Below are positions 10,698 to 33,909 of a stretch of DNA of 33,909 nucleotides, in pieces (position 1 is the stretch's first letter; each line of letters opens with the position of its first letter). The notes beneath the pieces are model-generated. The model made no database searches. It worked only from the letters and a program-made list of their open reading frames with translations, and had not been told where the DNA came from. Both the position numbers and the translations under genes were made by a program. The stretch covers positions 1-33,909 of the forward strand of contig JABVXU010000576.1 in assembly GCA_013365365.1 (NCBI GenBank). Reading direction: 5' to 3'. The stretch is from Cruorifilaria tuberocauda (Eukaryota > Nematoda > Chromadorea > Rhabditida > Onchocercidae).

Positions 10698-12941
10698 TTA
10701 TTTCCCTATAAAATAATCACTTAAATTAATGAATGGTGGAATTGAAGAAGTGGAAGAAAAAGAAATGGAAGAGTAAAGAGTAGAAGGGAAAGTTAAAATA
10801 GAAAGTGCTTTTTTCAATCATCAAATAGATTATGCTTAAATCCGAAGGAGCTAAGCTTGCTTTTTATAGTCACGGAAAAGTTTGATTAACTTAATATTAG
10901 CTAGTTGCTATGTTGCTATCAGTAATTTAAAATGCTTCTTTAAAATATTTTAAATAAGCATAAATTAACATCAGTCTTGCTAATTTATAGCTTTGAATTT
11001 TACACCTTTAAAATATATATTGATTTTTTTTTCATTCAATTCAAACATTAAAACATAAATTTAAAAAAAAAAATAAACAAAAAAACATAAACATAAATTT
11101 AGTTATAATAATAATTTTATCTTAGTTTAATATAGTTTTATTTTAGAATAAATTTAGTGATAAGATAAGAGTACACTGATAGCATTATTGATAATTATTT
11201 ATGAATTATGATATTTATTGATTTTTGTGATCTGTGATATTTATGAATTTTTTAACAGAAATTCATAAATACCTATAAATACCTATAAATGAAAATAAAT
11301 ACTTATCAAATAACTGTCATACGTGTTATCTGTATCATCTCACGTGCATATTTCAAATTGACGTAAGATAATTTTTAAAGTTATTCTTAAAAAAAGGTTA
11401 TATCTAGCTTTTGAGATAATTAAGTTACGTTAAATGATAAAGCTGTTTAGCGTGGAAAAAACGTGGAAATATGATGTTTTGAACTATTGCTCAATCAATA
11501 AACTTAATGAAACTATCAAAATTTCACTTAAACAAATTTCATTTGAAGATTGAAAAAAAAAACTCTGAATGTGTAATATCTTCCAATTGTTGCTGTAGGC
11601 AAATTCTAAAATTTCTAAATTACTTAATCCATCCTGATTTAACTTTACTTATCTTGATCATTTTCATAAAATGATATACAAAGTTTGCTTTAGCTGTTTT
11701 TTGTTATCACTGATCTTATCTCTCTTCAAGTCTTTGTTATCAATCATTAATTTGATTATCATACCCTTTTTCTCGATTCAAGATTTTATTATTAAATTTT
11801 ATTTATCAAAGATCATTAACTTTTACTTATGCAAAGTCTTATCATCAATTTTATCATTACACCAATAAAAAAACTTTTCTTCGGCTTTTATTTACCGAAT
11901 TGTATGAAACTTATAAAGCTTATTAAAGCTTAATGCTGTGATATATTGCTCAATTACAGTTTTAATTTAAATTTACTAAAATGCATAAATGCGCTTAGCT
12001 TCTACAAACTTAGCTAAAATGCTAAAATGATATTTCATCAAAGTTACAATTGAAAAATTTCTTAATTTTAATTTTTAAAAATTTTTTTCTCGAAATTTCT
12101 CACAAGTGTTATTAGTTCTTTCTTTTTTTTTCCTCAACTATTTAAATATGAATAAGTTTTAAAGTTTTTCATTCATAAGTGATGTCAGCAAATTTAACTA
12201 AATTCAAGTAAATTTGATGAAACATCATTTTAGCTAATCTAGAAGCTAAATAGAAGCTAAGCTAAGCTTGTAAACCACATTCATATATTTTAACAAATTG
12301 AAGTAAATCTTGAAGAAAAAGTACCTATTTCAGTTTCTTATTTTTTTTTTCACTTTGCTTCCAATCCTAATAACATACTGGGCCAAGAGATCAGATGTCA
12401 TAGGTATTTAAAATTGAAAATCAAAACTATCTTGAATCCTGTTCAATGTTCAATGATCCAAGGTTTCATGCAAACTTCTTTTAGTCTACTTTGAATCATA
12501 CTTTCAGTTAAATCGATTTTTTAATTTGAGTCAACAATTGATGAATTTGCAATAAACCTGCTCAGGTGCACATGGAATGATGAATTAATCATTCATTTCA
12601 ATACAACAAATAAAATTCCTTCTCTGATAATGTTTATCATACTTTTATCGATTTTTATCATTTATTTATCAATAATTACCTAGTGACTAAAATATTTTCT
12701 TCCTGTTTCCATCAATAAATTCCAGTAATCATCGGAAAGTAACATCTGAAGGTTAATTAATTACCTGAATTCTGAAGGTAGCAATTCTGAAAGTAACAAA
12801 TGTATTTACATTGATTATAAAGTAAATTAGTAGTTTGATAGGAAGGTAATTATTGATAAATTACGTGATAATCTGATAATTTGTGCATTAATTTTTCAGC
12901 TTCTTTCGAAAAAAAAAATAATTCTAATCGTTTTAAAATAA
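10698..12941. other. AT-rich intergenic, nothing recognised
   Basis: Scanned on both strands. The only open frame above 60 codons (11671-11868) is Ile/Leu/Ser-rich low complexity. Small repeats such as ATACCTATAA near 11270 are present. No RNA gene is seen. Confidence 0.55.
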
Positions 12942-13160
12942 ATTCCGTCAAATAGTCCGTCAATTCCGTCAAATAATCCATCGATTCCGTCAAATAATCC
13001 GTTCATTCCGTCAAATAGTCCCTGATAATTCGTGCGTTAATTTTTCAGCTTCTTTTTTTTAAAAAAAAGAAGTAATTCTAATTGTTTTAAAATAAATTCC
13101 GTCAAATAATCCATCGATTCCGTCAAATAATCCGTTCATTCCGTCAAATAGTCTTTCAAT
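12942..13160. repeat. 21-bp tandem repeat in two blocks within a larger duplication
   Basis: The unit ATTCCGTCAAATAATCCRTC occurs about four times at 12942-13022 and three times at 13096-13158. The flanking sequence (TAATTTTTCAGCTTCTTT before, TTTTAAAATAAATTCCGTC at the start) is duplicated too, giving a second-order period of about 150. Confidence 0.9.
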
Positions 13161-13536
13161 TTTGTCGATATTACTGTCTTACTGTCTATTAATATTACTT
13201 CTAGTAATTTCATAAATTTGTTATCTTGAAAAATTTTATTGATTTCTATAAAATAAATTATCGATTGTGTAGAAGTTATGAAAAGTAAATAAAGTTAAAT
13301 AAAAATTAAAACACAATTTTATAGAATTAAATTTCTTTGAATTACTATCTCTTCACATCACATTATCATCGTTTATCAATGGATAATAACTTATCAATAA
13401 ATGATAAATGATCATGGTATTATTTTAAGTTGCAAATTTGATTTAACTGTGATCAATATTTGAGATGCTAATCTGTTTCACAAATAATATTATTTTATCT
13501 TTTTAGCTTGAAAAAGAAAAGCTTAATCATTTTTAT

Positions 13537-13650
13537 CGTATTAATTGATCAATAACAAGGAATAATCGTATTAATTGATCAATACCGAGGAATTATTATT
13601 TTGAATGACTCATGATAATTCCCGATTCCCGATTCCTGATTCCTGATTAA
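13537..13650. repeat. Short tandem repeats (about 29-bp and 6-7-bp units)
   Basis: CGTATTAATTGATCAATA occurs twice about 29 bp apart. A run of CCCGATTC/CCTGATTC units follows at about 13620-13648. Confidence 0.75.
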
Positions 13651-14740
13651 CAGAGAGGAATGATGATCTTAAACGATCATTCATAATAATTAGCGAAGAG
13701 AAATAATTATCACGAATAATTATTTATGATTAAAAAAAAAAAACTCTATCTCTTTTTAAGAATTTCAATTTCGTCTTATTTCTCGTTTCAAATCAATTTA
13801 AATTGTATCAGAATAAAGTAACATTATCATTATTGTTAAGCTATCATGAGAAAATTCCCCGAAAAAAAAAATCAATAACAAAAAAGCTTCGAAATTGGAA
13901 GCTAATTTAACTAAAAACGCAAGCAAATTTATTTTCGAACAAAATCAATTATTTTAATTAGCGCAATTGACATGTATTAACCTAAATTGCAAACCTGAAC
14001 AAACTTGATAAGTATAATTAGGATAATCTTTATTCTTGATTAATTTAATTTTAACTTAATAACTCTTTGATTAATTTAATTTTACCGTAGTAACGGTATA
14101 ATTACAGTAGTTTTTATCCTTGATTAATTGAATTTTAACTTAGTAGCAGTACAATTAAAATAATAGTTTTTTATTTAATTACTTAATTTTACTTAATTAA
14201 TTTAACGTTAATTATGTAATTAATTAAGTAAGGAAGCGAAAGAGCTTTTGATAAATATTAAAAAAGTTAGTTTAACATAAAAAGCATTAGTAGTAATCCG
14301 AAATATAATTCGAATAGAAAAAAATTATTGTTTTTTTGAAATTAAATATTCCTCTCAGATTTAAAAAAATAAAAATTCAAAATAAAAAAAAAAGTAGCTA
14401 AAAAAGAAAAAGCATATATCTCCTGTTATTTTTTTGTGCTAGTGAATCAACAACAATTTTTAGCTAAAATTTTAAAAAAAAAAAATTTAAAAAAAAAAAA
14501 AATAAATCCGACAGGTTATTGTTTTCTTAACATGTTCATTCGCTAATTTTCCCTTTTTTTTGCTTTTTTATTTGTTATTTTTTTTAAAACTAAAATTTTT
14601 TAAGAAAAAAAAATTTTTTTTTAAAAATCAATATGAATTAGAAAATTAGAAATTTTTATTTTTCAGATTTTAATTTACAAATTAGAAATTATTCTTTTCA
14701 ATAGTTTTTATCGCAATTATAGGCGATGCATTTTTGATAG
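13651..14740. other. AT-rich intergenic, A- and T-run rich
   Basis: Contains GATTAATTTAATTTTAMC copies near 14037, 14068 and 14120 and many homopolymer runs. No gene is seen. Confidence 0.6.
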
Positions 14741-15932
14741 ATTTATGTTAGATAGCTATAAAATATTATGATTCAAGTATAAATATTATGATTTAAGTAA
14801 AAAAGCATCAATAAATATTCAGTTCAATTTTAACTGTAAATATTATGGTTTAAACAAAACGAAACTCTCAATCCAATTATAGTTATAAATATCATGATTT
14901 AAAAGCAAAAAAACTATCAATAAATACTTAGTTCATTTTTAATTAATTCCAATTATCATCAAATTCAAATTCAATTTTAAAATTTATTTTTGAACCTATT
15001 CTATGAGATAGCTATGAATACCATGATTCAGAAAAAACTATCAAATATTAATTCAATTTTAATTAATTCTAATTATAATCAAGCTCAAATTCAATTTCAA
15101 AATTTATTTCTAAAGCTATTTATATAAGATAGTTATAAAAATCACGATTTAAAAGCAAAAAAACTATCAATAAATACTTAGTTCAATCTTAGTTAATTCT
15201 AATTATTATCAAGCTCAAATTCAATTTCAATTTCAAAATTTATTTCTAAAGTAATTATGATCGAATTATTTAATAAATAAAACTTTTTTTTTTTAAAATC
15301 ATTTCCTTCAAAATTATTGGTGAGAAAATAAATCAAGTTCCTATTTTCAATAATTATCTCTTCTATGATAACTTCTATGATCTCATTCACTCTTCCATGA
15401 TAAGTTTCTATTTTTAATCACTTTTATACGATAATTTGATAATGCTAATGATAAGGAGGAAAAGCTTGAAGTAATTTAATTTTAATTAATTCTAATTATT
15501 GTCAAATTCAAATTCGAATTCAATTTCAAAATTTATTTCTAAAGTAATTATGCTATTTATATAAGATAGTTACAAATATCATGATTTAAAGACAAAAAAA
15601 AACTATCAATAAATACTTAGTTCAATTTTAATTAATTCTAATTATTATCAAATTCAAATTCAAATTCAAATTCAATTTCAAGATTTATTTCTAAAGTAAT
15701 TATGATCGAATTATTTAATAAATAAAACTTTTTTTTAAAATCATTTCCTGCAAAATTATTGGTGAAAAAAAAATTGAGTTCCCATTTTCAATAATTATCT
15801 CTTCTATGATAACTTCTATGATAAGTTTCCATTTTCAATAATTATCAATTCTATGATAAGTTTCCATTTGTAATCACTATCTCTTTTAAATGATAATTTG
15901 ATAATGCTAATGATAAGGAGGAAAAGCTTGAA
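14741..15932. repeat. Repeat family of about 130-bp units with a 462-bp segmental duplication
   Basis: Units containing GTTATAAATATCATGATTTA, AACTATCAATAAATACTTAG and TCAAATTCAAATTCAATTTC recur about six or seven times. A long block ending GATAAGGAGGAAAAGCTTG is present at about 15195-15470 and 15640-15932 with a period of 462. Short (AAATTC)n runs occur inside. Confidence 0.85.
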
Positions 15933-16129
15933 CTAATACTATCATACGTTACGAAAGGCAGCATTGATAGCATTGATAATATCAATGAGATGAATTAAAG
16001 TTTTTTTTTTTTTTTCTTATCCTTATCTCTTATCATTCTCATCATATCTTTAGCTCTCTCGATATATTGCGCTATTTAAACTATAAATTAAAAAAAAAAA
16101 AAAAGAGAAGAAAACAATTTTCCATATCA

Positions 16130-16190
16130 TTCTCTCTCTCTCTCTCTCTCTCTTCTTTCCTCCCTCTCTTCCTTTCCCTCTCTCTTTCTC
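16130..16190. repeat. (TC)n microsatellite
   Basis: A TC run with nearby CCCTCTC tracts. Confidence 0.85.
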
Positions 16191-16329
16191 ACTTTCAATT
16201 TTATTTTAAAATGCATGCTTTCATGTTTCTCTGAAATATTCATAACAAATACCAATATCAATTTTCTCCCAATCTTCCCCCTTCCCTCTCCTCATTGCAT
16301 ATTTCGCCTCACTTTTCCATTGCATACTT

Positions 16330-16442
16330 CTACGTGTTTGCGCGTATGTGTTGCGTGTATGTGCGCTTTTTGTGCGTGTATGTATGTATGTATTGCGTGT
16401 ATGTGTGCGTGTGTATGTTGTATGCATGTGGTGTATATGTAG
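16330..16442. repeat. GT/GTAT/GC-rich microsatellite
   Basis: TGTGCGTGTATGTATGTATG-type sequence, a shorter relative of the 2750-3465 array. The Cys/Val/Met open frames on it are artefacts. Confidence 0.85.
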
Positions 16443-16930
16443 CTATTGACTACGAAAGGCTTATCTTACTTATTAGCTAGCTAACTAGTTTAGCTTTAAC
16501 TATAGGGAGAAAATGTGAAGGAATTGAAATTGCTATTTTTTTTTTTCTTCGCTTCATCATTCAATCATTTTATCATTGATATTTTTCCGAGTATTCTCAA
16601 AGCTCCCGAGTATTCTCAAAGCTTTTTGTTTTTTTTCTTTGTTGAGATAAATTAATCATCGTTATTAAAAATATTTGTTATCAGTGAAGAAAGTGTTATG
16701 ATTTTAATAGTGTTTTTTTTTTCCATTCATTTTTCTTATTGATATGATAATTTTCTTTATTGATTATTGATATCGTATCAGTATATAATCTGTAATTGAA
16801 TACTTGAATTGGAAATTTTAAGTTATTTCATTTCAAATTGTTTTTTTTTTTTTTAAATTCAGAATTCTTAATGCAAAAGAAATGTCAAAAGTTGAAAATC
16901 ACGTTTGAGTGGGAAAAAATAGGGAGCAAG

Positions 16931-17017
16931 AGAGAGAGAGAGAGAGTTGTATATTCTGTGAAAAGGATAGAAAGGGATAGAGAGGGAGGGAGAGAGAGAG
17001 AGACAGAGAGAGAAAAA

Positions 17018-17048
<31 letters not shown>

Positions 17049-17058
17049 GGAAGGTATA
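16931..17058. repeat. (GA)n microsatellite
   Basis: A long interrupted GAGAGA run, open in several frames on both strands because of Ser-Leu or Arg-Glu repeats. Not coding. Confidence 0.9.
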
Positions 17059-17280
17059 AGTGAAATTGAAGCACAAGCAAGCATTTTGTCTGTTATCCCA
17101 GTGGATTCATCCGGAAAAAAAAAAAAAGTACCAACTTTTCCATCTTCGCTCTTGCAGTTTGAATAAATTCAAACTTTTTGTCTAACCCATTTTTATCAGC
17201 TAACAACAACTGTGTGCCAATTTAGCTTTGTTTTAAGGAAGGAAGGATGGAAGGAACGAAAAAAAACTTATCTTTTTTAA

Positions 17281-17730
17281 AACTTATCTCTAACACTCCT
17301 TAAATTCCGGTTTTTCTACAACCGGTTTTTGTTAATTTCTTTCCGGCAAACGATTTATTTCCACATTTCTTATTTCACTTTCTCAATTTCTTATCATGGA
17401 ATGATTACTCTACATAAGTAGGATAATTTACATGAGATAACTATGATTAACTGATTGATAATTTTAATTAAATGTATAAGTTAATACAGATTTCTGCAGA
17501 ATTCTTGATTCCGATATTTCTACAACCGGTTTTCATTGATTTATTTCCGGTAAACGATTTATTCTCACAACCAATTATACGGTTTATTTTACAGTATTGC
17601 ATTTATCATCATGTCATATATCTATTTTTATTCCTTATCATAGGATGATTACTTATCCTGCATGGGATTATTGTGATCAGTTAATTGATAATTTGATTAA
17701 ATGTTTGAATTAATAGAGATTTCCATATCA
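17281..17730. repeat. Diverged tandem duplication of about 220 bp
   Basis: TTTCTACAACCGGTTTT with TTCCGGYAAACGATTTATT occurs near 17312 and 17517. Both copies continue with CTTATCATRGRATGATTACT and an ATTGATAATTTT/GATT-rich tail. Confidence 0.8.
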
Positions 17731-17734
17731 CCAT

Positions 17735-18165
17735 ATCATCATGATTATTACATTTTCAAGTATTGTATGAAATTAATAAAGGATGATATTATCATGATTA
17801 TGATATCAATATTATGATATATATTATTATGATTATCGTGACATTATTATGATATTAATATATATGAAATATTATTGTTATTACAATATTATTATGATTA
17901 TTATGATATTAATATTATTATTATGATTATTATTATTGTGATATTGTTATGATTATTACAATATTATGATAAAATATAAAATTACTCTTATATTATTATA
18001 TATAAAATATAGTATGATTATGATATTATCATGTATGAAATATTGTTACTATGATGTTATTATGATTACTATGATATTATTGTATATGAAATATTATTAT
18101 GATTGTGATATTATTATGATAACTATGATATTATTACGATATTGTTACATATATGAGATATTATT
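17735..18165. repeat. Degenerate ATTATGAT/ATGATATT satellite
   Basis: Repeated TATTATGATTATTATGATAT words just upstream of the PKC leader. The short open frame over it (Met/Ile/Tyr/Asp-rich) is repeat-derived. Confidence 0.85.
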
Positions 18166-18259
18166 CGTTGTCGAAAAAAAAACAAAAACAAAAACGAAGT
18201 CCGTTGAATTGTAACGGTAAATTTAATAAATAAATTTAAAAAAAGTTTTTTTTTTTCAG

Positions 18260-18295
18260 TATTGAAAGATATGATAAAGTAATTAGATTTTGGTT
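18260..18295 (+). promoter_or_regulatory. Leader of the PKC gene, with likely trans-splice acceptor and a 3-codon uORF
   Basis: A long T-run ending in TTTTTTCAG (G at 18259) lies 36 nt before the start ATG. In nematodes this is a typical acceptor, either for spliced-leader trans-splicing or for a 5'UTR intron. The leader contains ATG ATA AAG TAA at 18271-18282, out of frame with the main ATG and ending 13 nt before it. A weak donor-like GTAAAT at 18217 would give an intron of only about 43 nt, so trans-splicing is the preferred reading, but this is inference. Confidence 0.5.
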
Positions 18296-32339
<14,044 letters not shown>

Positions 32340-32405
32340 TTAATTTTATCGATTTTTTTCTCCAATCTATCCTTCAAAGCTTCAAAATTAATACAATATT
32401 AGTTC

Positions 32406-32411
32406 AATAAA
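32406..32411 (+). terminator. Polyadenylation signal AATAAA
   Basis: A canonical AATAAA starts 67 bases after the PKC stop codon, a normal distance for a nematode 3'UTR. Cleavage would be expected within about 10-20 bases. No cDNA is available to confirm it. Confidence 0.6.
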
Positions 32412-33909
32412 ACAGTTCGGTTTAAATTTGAAATCAAATTTAAAACGTAAAATTATGGATGCTTGTATAAATTTTATTGTTAAAAAAATTTTAGCTTCAA
32501 ATTTTCACAAAAAAAATAACCAATTTTTAAATAATTATTATATTTTTAAGCTTAATCTAAATCTAGGTTAATTTATTGTATGAAATTTATTTAATCGTTT
32601 ATATCCTTTGGTTAAAAGGGTAAAAAGTAATTAATTACTGAAAAGTTGCTAATCCTTAGCTGATTTTAAGATTTCGATGATTTTTTTTTCTCTCATTCAA
32701 ACAGGAAATTTATATTTGAATACAATTGATATAATTCAAATTCTAAATTGCAAATTGGATAGTTTAATTGAATTTGCTTAAAGTTCAAATTTTAGCTTTT
32801 TGTAAAATCAAAATTTACTTTTAGCTTAAATGTAAATAGAATCACCTGCTTAAGCTTTTAATTACCTAAATCAGGCTTAATTCTATATCGAGATTTTGTC
32901 GTTTAAAATCTAATTTCTATCTCTTCGAAAGCATTCCAATTCATCAAATGATCTCATTTATATTTTTTTAAATGTTGAATTTTAATTTTATATATTTTAA
33001 ATCTTAATTTTAAAGTATCCATTTGATAAGTAATTAATTGCTTGTTTTTTTTTTTCCTGTTTGTCTGTTGATCGATTTTCCTATCCGGTATCGCTTTTCG
33101 TTTTCGTTTTTCGAAAAGATGAATTATCCGGTTTTCACGTATGCATTACGTGTTTGCTTCGTATCTTTCTTTCTTGCCTTCTCGCCTAAACTATATTGTA
33201 TTATGTAATTCTGAATTAAATTCATCTCTTGTTTTTTATTAAATTTCAAATTTTTCATTACAAAAGGAAATGCGATTTTCATCTTTTGTTGAGAGAAACT
33301 AAGAGAAATTAGCCTAGTTGGAAAGTTTTCAAATTTAACTTTTCTTATGGAAGATTTTAAAAACAATGAAAAATTTAATTTGTTAATAATTATTTGTATA
33401 ATTTTAAAATGTCATGAATGTTAATAATTGAATGATAAGAGCCAAAGTTTATTTGATTTTTTCTTTTTACGGGTAGTTTAGCTACTTGATTAGCTAAGTT
33501 TTCATGAAAATGAAATATCAAAACAGAGCTAACTTTGATCAAATGAAATTTAACTGTATTACTTTAAATACACCTCATTTTAGCTTGTAAATTAAGTATT
33601 CAAGTTATGTATTATTTAAGTTAATATTTTCAGTACAATGTGAGCTTATTTTCTTTTTTATTTTTGTTTTAGAGCTTATCAATGGTCTGTTTTAACTTTA
33701 TTCATTTCATGCTTTGCAATTTTTTAATATAAAAAAAATGCTGTTAGTGTTTCAATTGTAATAAACAGGTTATTAATTACTTAGAAAAAAATTCCTTCAG
33801 ATAATTTAATCCTTAAATAAATCATATGAATCAAAATATCTATTTTTTTCCGTTGATGTGGTTTGCAATATTTCATCATCATTATTATTACTAATTATTA
33901 CTATTGATT
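32412..33909. other. Downstream intergenic region, no gene recognised
   Basis: AT-rich. A slightly less AT-rich patch at about 33060-33210 contains a 29-codon frame (33119-33208) with a hydrophobic middle, and a minus-strand 80-codon frame is open over 33124-33366. Neither shows a family match or good splice sites, so neither is called. Confidence 0.55.

Noticed and set aside
15199..15390. Glu/Ile/Asn-rich minus-strand frame
   Set aside because: It lies wholly within a duplicated intergenic repeat; the second copy does not keep the frame.
16215..16480. Cys/Val/Met-rich short frames
   Set aside because: They lie on a GT/GTAT/GC microsatellite; no gene evidence.
16838..17084. Several 61-73 codon frames over a GA run, on both strands
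   Set aside because: Arg-Glu or Ser-Leu translations of a microsatellite.
18210..18259. Possible 5'UTR intron (donor GTAAAT at 18217)
   Set aside because: It would be only about 43 nt and lacks support; a trans-splice acceptor explains the CAG at 18259 more simply.
33119..33208. 29-codon frame starting MNYPVFTYALR, hydrophobic centre
   Set aside because: Too short to judge, no clear acceptor or donor around it, no family match; could be chance.
33124..33366. 80-codon minus-strand frame
   Set aside because: Lys/Asn/Ile-rich low-complexity translation with no recognisable motif.

Overview
The window is eukaryotic and very AT-rich. It holds one recognisable gene: a complete plus-strand gene of 17 coding exons (ATG at 18296, TGA at 32337-32339) for a novel-type (epsilon-class) protein kinase C of 718 residues. 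The best match I recall is the nematode PKC-1 (PKC-epsilon/eta orthologue, also called TTX-4 in Caenorhabditis elegans). Shared features include the pseudosubstrate RQRRGAMRRKIHE, the C1B stretch [13 protein letters not shown] and the linker LAQLGLTGDKMSIR. Together with T-rich YAG splice acceptors, this indicates a nematode. The long repeat-loaded introns and sparse genes would fit a parasitic (for example spirurid) nematode rather than Caenorhabditis, but that part is inference.

Layout: 1-18260 is a gene-free upstream region of about 18 kb, made of AT-rich sequence, microsatellites (GA/TC, GT/GTAT, AAT), degenerate ATGAT-type satellites and many two- to seven-copy local duplications. A poly-T/CAG acceptor at 18259 gives a short leader (possibly spliced-leader trans-spliced) with a 3-codon upstream ORF. 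The gene then runs C2 domain (exons 1-4), pseudosubstrate (exon 5), C1A (exons 6-7), C1B (exons 8-9), hinge (exons 10-11) and kinase domain plus AGC C-tail (exons 11-17). An AATAAA follows 67 bases after the stop. From there to 33909 I see no gene.

Only about 6% of the window is coding. The protein is expected to be a DAG-activated, calcium-independent Ser/Thr kinase: the C1 domains bind DAG at membranes, this pulls the pseudosubstrate from the active site, and the kinase then phosphorylates its targets.

I found no new enzymatic system. The most notable signal is in the introns. Intron 12 is filled by about 16 degenerate 40-45 bp tandem copies whose first unit is the exon 12/donor-site junction itself. 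Intron 4 carries a second copy of its own exon/donor junction. Introns 14 and 15 carry copies resembling the exon 15 acceptor. This looks like introns growing by tandem duplication across splice sites, which leaves decoy splice sites behind. Intron 5 appears to use a non-consensus GC donor.

All coordinates were read by eye and no database search was run.
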